DNA of 64,000 nt from UBA668 sp041394605 (lineage in GTDB: Bacteria; Actinomycetota; Acidimicrobiia; Acidimicrobiales; Ilumatobacteraceae): the NCBI GenBank assembly GCA_041394605.1, contig JAWKHX010000016.1:58526-122525 (forward strand), given 5' to 3'. How positions within the stretch are numbered: position 1 is the first letter of the stretch; each line of letters opens with the position of its first letter. The notes beneath the pieces were generated by a model. It did not search any database, was not told where the DNA came from, and saw only the letters and a program-made list of their open reading frames with translations. Below, piece after piece: positions 28,353-37,304 of the stretch. The position numbers and the translations under genes were made by a program.

Positions 28353-28376
28353 CACCCCTTGTCTAGGGTTGCGGGT

Positions 28377-29627
28377 ATGGAGGTCGTTGCGGTTCTGGAC
28401 CGGTTGCACGGGTTGATCGACGAGCTCGTCGCGGCTGATGTGGCGGGGTTGGATGCTGACGGGTTGCAGGTGTTGACGGAGGGGTTGCAGCGTGAGCAGT
28501 CGCGGCTCGCGGTCGCGGCGGCAGATGTGTTGGCGGTGTGGGAACCGCGTGGTGCCTGGCGGGCCAGTCGGGCGCGGACGGCGGGGTTGGCGTTGGGGAA
28601 CCGGGTGGCTCGTTGCCATCACGAGATGGCCGCCGAGATCGGCCGTGCCGGGAAGCTGGCACGGATGGCCAGGGTGCGGGCGGCGGTGTTGGATGGCCGC
28701 CTGTCGATGGATCATGCGGATCTGATCTGCAAGTACGTCACGGATGCCCGGTGGGAGTTGTTCGTGCGGGATGAGGAACTGCTGGTCGACACGTTGGCCG
28801 GGCTGGGGCTGTTCGCTGATGGTCGCAAGGTGGTCCGCTACTGGGCGGATCATGTCGACGACGAGCTCGGCGCCACGACCAGGCCGCCGGTGTCGGACGT
28901 GTCCATGTCGCGCAGCCGCGACACGGGTGAGGTGACGGTGCGTGGGAGCTTGGCGCCGATTGATGGTGAGGTGTTCGCTGCGGAGTTGGACCGGTTGTGT
29001 CGGGAGGTCCGGTTGGAGGACGCGGCGGCGGGTGTGGAACGCACGGCAGGGCAGCGGCGGGCCGCGGCGTTGGTGCGGATGGCAGCGAGGTCGGCGTCGT
29101 CGACGGGTGTGTCACCGCGACCGTTGTTCCAGGTGATCGTCGGTGACCAGACCATGGCCCGGTTGTGCGAGCTCGCCTCGGGGGTGGTGGTGCGCCCGCA
29201 CGACCTGCTGCCCTATCTCGATACGGGGCTGGTGGAGTCGTTCTTGTTCGACGAGCAGCACCGTCTGGTGGGGGTGTCGCGGCAGCGGACGTTCAGGGGC
29301 CGCCTGCGGCGGGCGATCCAGGCTCGTGACCGCCATTGTCAGCACGACTCCGGCTGCCCGGTCCCTGCTACCGATCTGGTGTCGGATGTGGATCACATCC
29401 GCCCGTGGGCGGCAGGCGGCGAGACCAGCGACGTGAACGGTGAGGTGGAGTGCACGGCCCACAACCGGCACCCCCACCTGCACGGGCCGGCGAAGCAGCC
29501 GAAGTACCCGGCGGGGCCGTACACGTCCGACGATGGTGGCCTGCTGCAGATCCGCCAACGCCTGCGATGGCAGATCTACAACGACCCCGACGACCCCCTC
29601 AACCCCGAGTTGCCCCACGCCCTCTGA
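28377..29627 (+). CDS. DUF222 / HNH endonuclease-domain protein
   Basis: 416 aa from ATG 28377; an in-frame TTG is 18 bases upstream. The long helical N-terminal DUF222 domain (about 20-290) is followed by an HNH domain. That domain reads ARDRHCQHDSGCP (zinc-binding Cys pair), SDVDHIRPWAAGGETS (catalytic DHI) and ECTAHNRHPH. The family is amplified in many copies in actinomycete genomes (13E12-repeat type) and is thought to be a mobile or self-propagating element; its function is unproven. Codon choice shows more GTTG/TTGG than neighbours, suggesting a different origin. Confidence 0.9.
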   Translation: MEVVAVLDRLHGLIDELVAADVAGLDADGLQVLTEGLQREQSRLAVAAADVLAVWEPRGAWRASRARTAGLALGNRVARCHHEMAAEIGRAGKLARMARVRAAVLDGRLSMDHADLICKYVTDARWELFVRDEELLVDTLAGLGLFADGRKVVRYWADHVDDELGATTRPPVSDVSMSRSRDTGEVTVRGSLAPIDGEVFAAELDRLCREVRLEDAAAGVERTAGQRRAAALVRMAARSASSTGVSPRPLFQVIVGDQTMARLCELASGVVVRPHDLLPYLDTGLVESFLFDEQHRLVGVSRQRTFRGRLRRAIQARDRHCQHDSGCPVPATDLVSDVDHIRPWAAGGETSDVNGEVECTAHNRHPHLHGPAKQPKYPAGPYTSDDGGLLQIRQRLRWQIYNDPDDPLNPELPHAL

Positions 29628-29739
29628 CGGGCGGGAACTGGCGACGCCGAGGTGCGCTCCTGCGGCTGCCCACCGGGAAGCGCCCTGAGGGCACCTCTGC
29701 GCAACCGGCAGGTCTGGGCCCGGCTACTACCCTTCGCCT

Positions 29740-30402
29740 ATGGCTGCAGCGCGCCGTGCCAGACTCCGCCTGCGCCTTCTGGCGGCCGCTACCTTGCTTG
29801 TCCCGGCCGGGCTGTCGTGCTCGAGGTCGTCCGCGCCATCGGTCCGAGACGCGGAGGTGATGTCGGTTGAGCTTCCGGCAGGCGACTTCGATGGCTTCGC
29901 GCTTGAGCTGTCGGGCAACCTGCCCGTGTCACAACTCGCGGTGAACATGGCCGCGTGCAGCAACATCCCTGCCTGGCTGTCTGACAGGGCACTTGACCTT
30001 GTCGTGATCGTGGCCACCGATCCGAGCCTTACTGCCGCAGCCGAGCTCGTGTCGCACGGGGACTTCAACCGGGGATTCGTCGAGAGCGTGGTCAAGCTGC
30101 AGCTCACAGGCCATCCCCAGTTCGACGACGCCTATCAGCGTGCAGGGATCACGTCCGATCAGCTTGCGCGCTTCGAGCAGGCGCTGGAAGCTGCCCACCC
30201 CAGTGAGCAGGAGCACTTCGTTGCGTACGCCGTCCGTGTCACCTTGTCGACCGTAGTGCTGCATGTCATCGACATCAGCGCCGTTGACGCTCAGGAGCTC
30301 AGTCCGGCCTCGGAGTATCAGAGTCGCGCGGTGACCTACGTCGACGGGGCTGTGGTGACAGCCGACTGCGAGGCGACGTCGCCCGCGGCCGGTTCGGGCT
30401 GA
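29740..30402 (+). CDS. Putative lipoprotein, unknown
   Basis: 220 aa. The N-terminus is Arg-rich followed by a hydrophobic core (LLAAATLLVPAGLSC) with a probable lipidated Cys (GLSC). The mature part has two further Cys (MAACSN, ADCEAT) and no motif I recognise. Base composition is slightly less GC-rich than the flanks. It is 112 bp downstream of the DUF222 gene, and that gap shows nothing recognisable. Confidence 0.6.
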   Translation: MAAARRARLRLRLLAAATLLVPAGLSCSRSSAPSVRDAEVMSVELPAGDFDGFALELSGNLPVSQLAVNMAACSNIPAWLSDRALDLVVIVATDPSLTAAAELVSHGDFNRGFVESVVKLQLTGHPQFDDAYQRAGITSDQLARFEQALEAAHPSEQEHFVAYAVRVTLSTVVLHVIDISAVDAQELSPASEYQSRAVTYVDGAVVTADCEATSPAAGSG

Positions 30403-30516
30403 GAGACCGACACAACCTGGCGCCGGCGAGCGCATGACGCTGCACCGGGCCGGAGATGAGCAGCGCGTTGCTGGACGCGCCGCAGTGCACGGTTCAGTTG
30501 TGCGTGCAGTGCTGCG

Positions 30517-31146
30517 CTACTTCTTCTCCTCGTCGGCTGGCGCCATAAAGGCTCCATCGACGGCCGAGAAGATCGATTCTCTCCACAGACTCCAGTCCGC
30601 CGGGTTCCGATGTCGATTCCACAGCGTGATGAAGAGGGCGAGCAGGGCCGGGTCCGCTCCCTCCTCACGTGCACAGAAGTGGAGCAGGTGGCAGGCGGCG
30701 CGGTATGCCTCGTCGACTGTCAGGTTCGCTGGCAACGGGCGCTCCTGCTTCGGCCGCCGGACCCACTCTTCGAAGGCGGTGTCCTGCTCTGCCAGCGTGA
30801 CAACGAGATCTGCCGACGCGGGGCCGAATGTGTCGACGATCGGAGGGATCTCCCATGAGTCGGTCATGAGAACGACCTTGAAACCGGCCGAGAAGTCAGC
30901 TGACATCCCGGTCTGAAACGCGTCCCGGCGCGACCCGTTCACGCAGACGCGCAGCCCCAGCGGTTCCAGCTGCTCGCGCAGCTGTCGCAAGCAATCGAAC
31001 GCGTTCGTGGACTCGGCCGACGCCTCCCCGCGTGGTGAGCGGAGCAGAACACGGTGCCGCTCACCCAACGATGAGTAGACGACGTCCCATTCGGTCGTTG
31101 TCCCAGCGGCATCGACGACGGTGACGGCGGCGGGAAGTCTGCTCAC
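30517..31146 (-). CDS. Hypothetical protein, unknown
   Basis: 209 aa starting MSRLPAAV at 31146. The protein is soluble, with an N-terminal beta-rich region (VTVVDAAGTTTEWDVVYSS) and a helical C-terminal half containing TVDEAYRAACHLLHFCAREEG and WSLWRESIFSAVDGAF, ending EEKK. No known motif is visible. It lies in a less GC-rich stretch with a short HTH gene upstream, which suggests an accessory segment. The preceding 114 bp downstream gap holds nothing recognisable. Confidence 0.6.
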   Translation of the reverse strand: MSRLPAAVTVVDAAGTTTEWDVVYSSLGERHRVLLRSPRGEASAESTNAFDCLRQLREQLEPLGLRVCVNGSRRDAFQTGMSADFSAGFKVVLMTDSWEIPPIVDTFGPASADLVVTLAEQDTAFEEWVRRPKQERPLPANLTVDEAYRAACHLLHFCAREEGADPALLALFITLWNRHRNPADWSLWRESIFSAVDGAFMAPADEEKK

Positions 31147-31207
31147 AGGAGCGCAGACTGCCTGGTCGCGCTCGGCCGGTCAACCCACACGTATCGGCAG
31201 CTCCGCA

Positions 31208-31381
31208 CTACACCACCTGAACGTGGAAGGAGTCGAGCGCCTCAGCCGGGATGCCGAGCGTCCCGTCCTCGAGCTTCACCCGCGGCAGCCGTTTCTCGTA
31301 CATCGCTTGCACCACGACACGGGTCGGCACGCCCAGCCGGCGAGCAGCCTCAGCGGGCAGCAGCACTTCTTGCTCGGTCAT
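31208..31381 (-). CDS. Small excisionase-like HTH protein
   Basis: 57 aa, ATG at 31381. The sequence LLPAEAARRLGVPTRVVVQAMYEKRLPRVKLEDG reads as a MerR/excisionase-type winged helix-turn-helix: helix, turn GVP, recognition helix, then a wing ending GTLGIPAEALDSF. Such small proteins act as recombination directionality factors or as DNA-binding parts of small regulatory pairs. The stop is TAG at 31208. The start overlaps the stop of an even smaller upstream frame by 4 nt. Confidence 0.65.
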   Translation of the reverse strand: MTEQEVLLPAEAARRLGVPTRVVVQAMYEKRLPRVKLEDGTLGIPAEALDSFHVQVV

Positions 31382-31512
31382 TGCGCGCCCCCTTCGTCGA
31401 GGCCCAACTTACCGTGGAGCATTCGGATGACGGTCGCGAGTTCGTCCTGTAGCCCGGGTGCTGCGCCACGTTCGCGGAGCACGAAGCGAGCGTCCTCGAT
31501 CGCTTCCAGCAC
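31378..31512 (-). CDS. Tiny ORF upstream of the HTH gene
   Basis: 44 aa from GTG 31512: LEAIEDARFVLRERG, then GLQDELATVIRMLHGKLGLDE, ending GAQ. It is an amphipathic helical sequence whose open frame extends about 18 codons further upstream (VALSLDEAFR) without a canonical start. The coding look continues upstream, so the true gene may be longer and frame-broken. The ATGA overlap with the HTH gene argues for translation as a pair. The function is unknown. Confidence 0.35.
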   Translation of the reverse strand: MLEAIEDARFVLRERGAAPGLQDELATVIRMLHGKLGLDEGGAQ

Positions 31513-31619
31513 GCGGAAGGCCTCGTCCAGCGACAGCGCGACACCGCGAGGAACGGGGTGGCAAGCCCAGGACGAACACAGATCACTTCATCTGTGCGCG
31601 TCCACCGTCGCCGTCGAAC

Positions 31620-32552
31620 TCAGCAGCAGCGGCGGGCGACTTCGAGGAAGGTCGGGCCGTCGTCGGTGTCGAAGTCGCGCAGGTTGGCCAGGCCGGTGCT
31701 GACGCGCTCGATGAAGCCCCACTGCCACACGGCCTCGGGGTCGACGTCGCAGCGGGCCCCCAGCCACTCGGCGCGCTGGCGGGTGAGGCGGGCGGTGTCG
31801 CCGCGGATCAGCTCGCCGTTGTACTCCCGCATCGGGATACCCAGGTCGTGGGCCCGCTCGGAGCGCAGGCCCTCCGGGTCGACGAACTTGCACCCGCCGC
31901 GACCGGCGCCACCGGGCACGGTCAGGGTGTTCCAGCCGTGCGCGTCGCCGTGCACGAGCACGGCAGTTGCTGGGTCGAAGGCAGCGGCGCGCTCGTCGCA
32001 GTACGCCATCGCCCGGTCGATCACCAGCCGGTCACATGGCCGGCCCAGTTGCTCCCACGTGGTGGTGATGAAGCCGGCCAGCCACTGGGTGGCATACACC
32101 CCGTCGGGCAGGGCGGCGTCCACCGGAACCGGCCGCCAGAACTCCAGCAGGGTGGCGGACACGGCCTCCAGGATCTGCGGCACGGTGCGCCCGAGCGCGC
32201 CCAGGTCCGGGCCCAGGCGCTCGAGCAGCATCATCCGCCGAACCGGGTCGTGGTCCAGCATCGCCACGCACCCACGCCCGCCGGCCAGGCCGTGGGTCAG
32301 CACGCTCCGCTCGAAGCCGCGCTCGTCATACGGCTCCGGCACGAACGCCTTCACCACGCAGTCCAAGCCGTCGGTCGACCGCCGAGCCGCCACCACCACG
32401 GCCGCGGTTCCGCCGCTGAACACCTCCCCGTAGGTCAGCCCCCACCGCTCGGCCACGCCGGTCAGCAGGGCGGGCAGGTCGGCCAGCCACGCCGCGCCGC
32501 GCTCGCCCAGCGCGGCCAGGCGCTGGGCGACCAGCGGGGGCGGCTGGATCAC
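31620..32552 (-). CDS. Aminoglycoside/hydroxyurea-type kinase (APH(6)-like)
   Basis: 310 aa, GTG at 32552, overlapping the acyl-CoA synthetase stop by 4 nt. The kinase-fold signatures are VLVHGDAHGWNTL (catalytic Asp) and KFVDPEGLRSERAHDLG (metal-binding Asp), in the order and spacing of the streptomycin-6-kinase / hydroxyurea resistance family. VVKAFVPE may hold the ATP-binding Lys. Translational coupling to a FadD-type ligase is unusual for a resistance gene and favours a metabolic substrate. Whether it gives resistance cannot be told. Confidence 0.78.
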   Translation of the reverse strand: MIQPPPLVAQRLAALGERGAAWLADLPALLTGVAERWGLTYGEVFSGGTAAVVVAARRSTDGLDCVVKAFVPEPYDERGFERSVLTHGLAGGRGCVAMLDHDPVRRMMLLERLGPDLGALGRTVPQILEAVSATLLEFWRPVPVDAALPDGVYATQWLAGFITTTWEQLGRPCDRLVIDRAMAYCDERAAAFDPATAVLVHGDAHGWNTLTVPGGAGRGGCKFVDPEGLRSERAHDLGIPMREYNGELIRGDTARLTRQRAEWLGARCDVDPEAVWQWGFIERVSTGLANLRDFDTDDGPTFLEVARRCC

Positions 32553-34183
32553 TCGCCGAGGCCGGCGGCATCGCGGGCCAACTGACCCGCCGCCTTGTAG
32601 TCGGCCTTGCCGTTGGGTGCCCGCGGCACCTTGTGCACGAACACCACCTTCTTCGGTGCCTTGTAGCCGGCCAGCTGGCCTTTCACGCCGGCGATCACGG
32701 TGGCCTCGTCCACCGAGGCGCCGTCGGCCAGAGAGACCACGGCGGTGACCGCGTTGCCGAACTTCTCGTCCGGCACACCGACGACCAAGCAGTCGACCAC
32801 GCCGTCCACCCGCTTGGCAGCCTCCTCGACCTCCTCCGGGAAGATCTTCTCCCCGCCGGAGTTGATGACCTGGCTGCCCCGCCCGAGCAGGATCAGCGAG
32901 CCGTCGTCGGCCACCATCGCCATGTCGCCGGGGAACGAGTAGCGCACCCCGCCGATGGTGCGGAACGTGCGGGCCGACTTCTCCGGGTCCTTGAAGTAGC
33001 CCACCGGCACCATCCCGCCGGCGGCCACCATGCCCACCTCGCCCGAACCCGGCAGCACCTCGCGGTCGTCGTCGGTGAACACCTTGGTGGTGGGGTTCTG
33101 GGTGAACTTGGCCGTGGACGGCGGCACGCCCTTCATCGAGATGCTGCTGCCCATCGAACCCTCCGACGAGCCCATTGCATCCAGCAGGATGGCCTGCTCG
33201 ATCCGGTCGAGCAGTTGCTCTTTCACCTCGGCGGTCCACATGACGCCCGACGAGATGATCATCCGGATCGCCGACAGGTCGTACGCCGTGCCGCGAGCGG
33301 CGGCCTCGTCGATCGCGGTGATGAGCGGCTTGGCGAACGAGTCACCGACGATTACCAGGTTGGTGACCTGCTCGGCCTGGGCCTTGGTCAGCACCTCATG
33401 CGGGTCCAGCGAGCGGCTCTCCAGGGTGACCACCGTGGCGCCGGTGAGTTGGGGGATCATCGCCCCCAGCCACACACCGGTGCCGTGCATGAGCGGCGCG
33501 CACGGCATGGACACGATGCCGGCCCCACCGTCCACCACCTGGCGCACCTGGCCGGCCACTTCCGCAGCGTCGGCGGGCGGGGCGAGGCCAAGCAGGGGGA
33601 ACCCCATCGTGGTGAAGGCCCGTGACAAGCCACCCATGTCGTACATCACGCCTTTCGGCATGCCGGTGGTGCCACCGGTGTACAGCATGTAGATGTCGTC
33701 CTCGCTGCGCTCGATGCGCGGCATCGGCGCGGTGGAGGCGATGACCTCCTCGTATCGCCGGGCGACGGCCACCTGGCCGGCGCCGCCGTCGTCCACCTCG
33801 ATCAGCAGCTGCAGCTTGGGCAGCCGCGCGCGGATGCGCTCCACCCGGTCGCCGAGGCTGGAGTGGAAGACCAGCGCCTCGGCGTCAGCGTTGTCCAGCA
33901 GGTAGACGAGCTCCTCGTCGAGGTAGCGGTAGTTGACGTTCACCGGCACGCCGCGCATCTTGAACGCCCCGTAGTGCGCCTCGAGGTACTCGTTGCCGTT
34001 GTAGAGGTACAGCCCGATCTTGGAGTCCGGCCCCAGGCCGGCCGCCGAGAACGCGCCGGCGATCCGCGCGGCCCGCTCGTCGTACTCCCGCCACGTGAGC
34101 CGAACGTCACCGGCGACCACGGCGGTGCGGTCCGGCATGGCGTCGGCGATTGATTCCCAGATGGTGGCGAAATGGAACTCCAT
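32549..34183 (-). CDS. Acyl-CoA synthetase (FadD/AMP-dependent ligase)
   Basis: 544 aa, full length. The AMP-binding P-loop is MLYTGGTTGMPKGV near residue 170. SSGVMW and DAMGSSEGSMG form the adenine-contact motif. GDMAMVADDGSLILLGRGSQVINSGGEKIFPEEVEE is the hinge to the C-terminal domain, and the catalytic Lys is in PRAPNGKADYK. It activates a carboxylic acid with ATP and joins it to CoA. The closest family by motif is fatty-acyl-CoA ligase of the actinobacterial FadD group (steroid or branched acids are possible). It is followed by the kinase gene in overlap. Confidence 0.92.
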   Translation of the reverse strand: MEFHFATIWESIADAMPDRTAVVAGDVRLTWREYDERAARIAGAFSAAGLGPDSKIGLYLYNGNEYLEAHYGAFKMRGVPVNVNYRYLDEELVYLLDNADAEALVFHSSLGDRVERIRARLPKLQLLIEVDDGGAGQVAVARRYEEVIASTAPMPRIERSEDDIYMLYTGGTTGMPKGVMYDMGGLSRAFTTMGFPLLGLAPPADAAEVAGQVRQVVDGGAGIVSMPCAPLMHGTGVWLGAMIPQLTGATVVTLESRSLDPHEVLTKAQAEQVTNLVIVGDSFAKPLITAIDEAAARGTAYDLSAIRMIISSGVMWTAEVKEQLLDRIEQAILLDAMGSSEGSMGSSISMKGVPPSTAKFTQNPTTKVFTDDDREVLPGSGEVGMVAAGGMVPVGYFKDPEKSARTFRTIGGVRYSFPGDMAMVADDGSLILLGRGSQVINSGGEKIFPEEVEEAAKRVDGVVDCLVVGVPDEKFGNAVTAVVSLADGASVDEATVIAGVKGQLAGYKAPKKVVFVHKVPRAPNGKADYKAAGQLARDAAGLGE

Positions 34184-34206
34184 GGACCGGAGGCTAGTTG
34201 CCCCGG

Positions 34207-34695
34207 TCAGCCCACGGGTTTGCCGTACATCTCGCGCAGCGGGTCGCTGATCAGTTCCAGCCGCTCACCGTCGGGCCCGCGGAAGTACAGCGACGACCCG
34301 TCCACGTGGGCGGTCTCCACGCCGGCGGCTTCCAGCCGGGCGCGGGCGGCCTCCCACTGGCTTCGCTCGATGGAGATGGCCAGGTGGTGATGGCCGCCCA
34401 GCACCTCCTGGTACGGGCCGAGGTCCAGGCCCGGCAGGTCGAAGTACGCCAGCGTGTTGCCGTGGCCGATGTCGAAGAAGAAGTGGGTGCTGCCCTCGTA
34501 GTCGCGGTTCTCGAACATCTCGATCAGCGGGAAGCCCAGCAGCCCGTCGTAGAACTGCACGGTGCGTTCGACGTCGCTGCAGATCAGCGCCACGTGATGC
34601 ACGCCGCGGGCGGTGGTGGCAGGTCGCTGCGCCGCCGGCTTGAGGTACTCGGCGGCGATCTCCTCGCGGCGGGCGGTCAATTCGGCTCGGTTCAT
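34207..34695 (-). CDS. VOC-family (glyoxalase/dioxygenase-like) protein
   Basis: 162 aa, ATG at 34695 overlapping the upstream gene by 4 nt. The vicinal-oxygen-chelate fold is seen as GVHHVALICSDVERTVQFYDGLLGFPLIE, a second half beginning GHHHLAISIERSQWEAARARLEAAG, and the metal-ligand Glu in GERLELIS. His at the first strand, His in the second repeat, and this Glu would bind a divalent metal. The function could be isomerase, lyase or dioxygenase. Position next to acyl-CoA metabolism gives no decision. Confidence 0.85.
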   Translation of the reverse strand: MNRAELTARREEIAAEYLKPAAQRPATTARGVHHVALICSDVERTVQFYDGLLGFPLIEMFENRDYEGSTHFFFDIGHGNTLAYFDLPGLDLGPYQEVLGGHHHLAISIERSQWEAARARLEAAGVETAHVDGSSLYFRGPDGERLELISDPLREMYGKPVG

Positions 34696-36524
34696 GGCGA
34701 CACCTCCTGGGCCCGAGCGTATTCGCCGATCGCCGACCACACGGCCGGGGTGTCGAACCCCAGCGCCCAGAAGGACACCCCGCCGATCCGTTCTTCGCGG
34801 GCGATGTCCACCCGCGCCACGGCCCCGGCCGCGCTCACGTAGTGGACCACCCGCGTCTGGGTGCAGCTCGTCACACCGTCGCTCGCCGGTCGCTGGTAGG
34901 TGAACGTGTCCTCGCCGGTCGCCTCGTCGAACGTGCTGACGGCGCCGTACTGGGTGATGAGGTTGGCCACCTCGCGCAGGTTGGGGTCGGCCCGGCCTGG
35001 CGCATCGGCGGGGCACACGCCCGACGTGGCGGTCACCCAGTTGCGCCCGTAGAGCGGGATGCCGAGGACCAGCTTGGTGTCGTCGTCCACCACCTTCTTG
35101 GCGGCGCGGACCACGGTGCGCACCCAGTCCACCGGGGCGATCGGGCCGGGCTCGGCGAAGGAGTAGTCGTAGGCCATGATGCGGATGCGGTCGACGATCC
35201 GGCCCATGGCTGCGTAGTCGTAGACCCAGGCGCCGAGGTCGGTGCTGCTGCCGTCCTGGTAGATCGGCGGCACGGACACCGCCAGCACCTTGCCATCGGC
35301 GTGCAGCGCGGCGGCCAGTTCGGTGAGGAACTGCACCCAGGCAGGGCTGGTGGCCGCCCAGGTGCTGCGGTCGTCGGCGAAGGCGAACTTCTCGTAGTCC
35401 AGGTCCAGCCCGTCGAAGCCCTGCTGGCGTACGAGCTCCATCAGCGTGTTGACGTGCTGGCTGCGGGTGACGGGGTCGGTGAGGACCGCGGCCATCCCGC
35501 CGGAGGGCATCGCGTCCGCCACCGAGGGGAGGACCAGTGCGCCGCTGGCCCGGGCCGCGCCCAGCGCGGCGGCCACGGTGTCGCCGTTGACGTTGGCGCT
35601 GAACCCGACGTCGGTGGCCCCGCGGGCCTCGTACCAGAACGGTGACAGCTCGCGGAACAGGCGACCCTGGGACCCGATGGTGGTGGCGGCCTCGTCGAGC
35701 ACCCAGTAGGGCGCCCAGGCAGCCATCGGGATGTCCGGCAGCGGGGGCGGGTCGTCCTCCCTCAGGAACCACAGCCCGGCACCGGCCAGCCCGGCCAGCG
35801 CCACCATCCAGCCGACGGTGCCCCACGCGGACCGCCGCCGTCGACTGCGGGCAGTGTTGCCACCGGGTAGCACGTCGATCCCGAAGTGGGCCAGGTCCAG
35901 GTCGCGCAGCGAGGACACCAGCGTGTACCCGCGCCCAGGTGGAATGTCCACCACGTTCGGCACGGCGAACACCCGGCACCCGGCAGCGACCGCGCTGCGA
36001 ACCCCGGTGGGCGAGTCCTCCACGGCCACGCAGTCCTTCGCCCGCACGCCCAGGGCATCGGCGGCGGCCAGGTAGGGCTCGGGATGCGGCTTGCCGCGGC
36101 GCACCTCGTCCCCGCTGATGACGGCGGCGAACGTGCCCCGCGGCAGAGCGGCCACGACGGCGTTGGCGAAGCGGCTCCAGCTCATCGTGACGAGCGCGCA
36201 CGGCACCTCCGCCACCCGCAGCTTGGCCAGCAGCTCGCGGGCGCCCGGCCGCCACGGCACCTTCGCCTTCACCCGGGCGATCACGCCGTCCAGCAGGCGG
36301 TTGACGATGTCGTCGATCTCCATGTCCACCCCGCCGAGCTCCTGCAGCAGGCGGGCGGAGTCGCGCAGGTCCGAGCCGACGAGCAGGTGGGCCTTGTCGT
36401 CGTCCCACTGCCCGTTGCCGTGCTGGTCGACGAGCTCGTACTCGCATTCGATCCAGTACGGCTCGGTGTCGACGATGGTGCCGTCCATGTCCCACAGGAC
36501 GGCGGCGGGGGGAGCGGCAGCCAT
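34692..36524 (-). CDS. HAD phosphatase fused to a membrane-anchored GH18-like domain
   Basis: 610 aa in one open frame from ATG 36524. Residues 1-220 are a full HAD hydrolase: VLWDMDGTIVDTEP (nucleophile), LVTMSWSR, GDEVRRGKPHPEPYL and VEDSPTGVRSA. After RSRRRR comes a transmembrane helix (TVGWMVALAGLAGAGLWFL, about 241-259). Then a GH18-like barrel follows: AAWAPYWVLDE, FDGLDLDYEKFA (the DxxDxDxE motif, here DGLDLDYE), RIMAYDYSF, LGIPLYGRNW and GGVSFWALGFD. Cytoplasmic HAD plus extracellular glycosidase in one chain is odd. The GH18 part alone could start at a GTG (codon for V in IDVLPGGN), so two genes merged by a missing base cannot be excluded. Confidence 0.75.
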   Translation of the reverse strand: MAAAPPAAVLWDMDGTIVDTEPYWIECEYELVDQHGNGQWDDDKAHLLVGSDLRDSARLLQELGGVDMEIDDIVNRLLDGVIARVKAKVPWRPGARELLAKLRVAEVPCALVTMSWSRFANAVVAALPRGTFAAVISGDEVRRGKPHPEPYLAAADALGVRAKDCVAVEDSPTGVRSAVAAGCRVFAVPNVVDIPPGRGYTLVSSLRDLDLAHFGIDVLPGGNTARSRRRRSAWGTVGWMVALAGLAGAGLWFLREDDPPPLPDIPMAAWAPYWVLDEAATTIGSQGRLFRELSPFWYEARGATDVGFSANVNGDTVAAALGAARASGALVLPSVADAMPSGGMAAVLTDPVTRSQHVNTLMELVRQQGFDGLDLDYEKFAFADDRSTWAATSPAWVQFLTELAAALHADGKVLAVSVPPIYQDGSSTDLGAWVYDYAAMGRIVDRIRIMAYDYSFAEPGPIAPVDWVRTVVRAAKKVVDDDTKLVLGIPLYGRNWVTATSGVCPADAPGRADPNLREVANLITQYGAVSTFDEATGEDTFTYQRPASDGVTSCTQTRVVHYVSAAGAVARVDIAREERIGGVSFWALGFDTPAVWSAIGEYARAQEVSP

Positions 36525-36563
36525 GCAGGAGCCGACGCTAGTGGACGCCGGTACGCTCGGCCC

Positions 36564-37304
36564 ATCGTCTTCCGCCGCCGTGCCCGCCAACTGCTGCCTG
36601 CCGCCGCGGCTGCCTCCGTGGCGGACTGGGCTGTGCTGCCGTCCGCCCAGCAGGAACGCCTGGTGGACCTGGCAGAGGGTGTGCTGGCCCAGGTGCGCTG
36701 GGAGGCCGCCCAGGGTTTCGACCTCACCGACGAGATGTGCTCGGTCATCGCCGCCCAGGCGGCGCTCACCTGCCTGGGGTTCGACGAGGGGCTGGACGCG
36801 CTGGTGCACCTGCGCACGGTGATCGTGCACCCGCGCACCATCGTGCTCGACGGCACCCACCACGAGGGCGGTGGGGTGATGAGCGACGGGCCGCGCTGGC
36901 TGGCCGGTGAGGCCCACGACGACGAGGGCCCGCTGCTGCTGGCATGGGACAGTGTGCGCCGCGAGACCCGCTACCGGCGCGGACGGCGCAACGTCGTGAT
37001 CCATGAGGTGGCCCACAAGATCGACATGCTCGACGGGGTGATCGACGGCACCCCGCCGATCGACGACGAGGTGCTGCTGGCCGACTGGGCGCGGGAGAGC
37101 CGCATCGCCTACGGGAAGGTCCGGCTGCACGGCGACGAGGTGATCGACGGCTACGGCGGCACCAACCCGGCCGAGTTCTTCGCCGTGGTGAGCGAGCTGT
37201 TCTTCAGCGGGCCGCTGCTGCTGGCCGAGGCCCACCCGGCGCTGTACGACTGCTACCGCCGCTTCTACCGGCAGGACCCCGCAGCCCGCCGGTCACAGCG
37301 CTAG
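36564..37304 (+). CDS. mtfA: MtfA-type zinc peptidase
   Basis: About 246 aa. The HExxH zinc motif is VVIHEVAHKIDMLDG near residue 147, with the downstream third-ligand region TNPAEFFAVVSELFF and EAHPALYDCYRRFYRQDP. This matches MtfA (Mlc titration factor A), an aminopeptidase-like protein that in E. coli binds the repressor Mlc. WLAGEAHDDEGPLLLAWD is also conserved. The start is unclear: homology reaches back to about 36564 (ATC), while the first GTG is 36618; a base error near the start is possible. It is divergent from the HAD-GH18 gene and overlaps the OYE gene by 12 bp at its end. Confidence 0.85.
   Translation: MVFRRRARQLLPAAAAASVADWAVLPSAQQERLVDLAEGVLAQVRWEAAQGFDLTDEMCSVIAAQAALTCLGFDEGLDALVHLRTVIVHPRTIVLDGTHHEGGGVMSDGPRWLAGEAHDDEGPLLLAWDSVRRETRYRRGRRNVVIHEVAHKIDMLDGVIDGTPPIDDEVLLADWARESRIAYGKVRLHGDEVIDGYGGTNPAEFFAVVSELFFSGPLLLAEAHPALYDCYRRFYRQDPAARRSQR

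Noticed and set aside
31620..32552. Kinase considered as a confirmed streptomycin-resistance gene
   Set aside because: Only fold motifs are visible; coupling to FadD and lack of diagnostic residues make the resistance claim unsupported.
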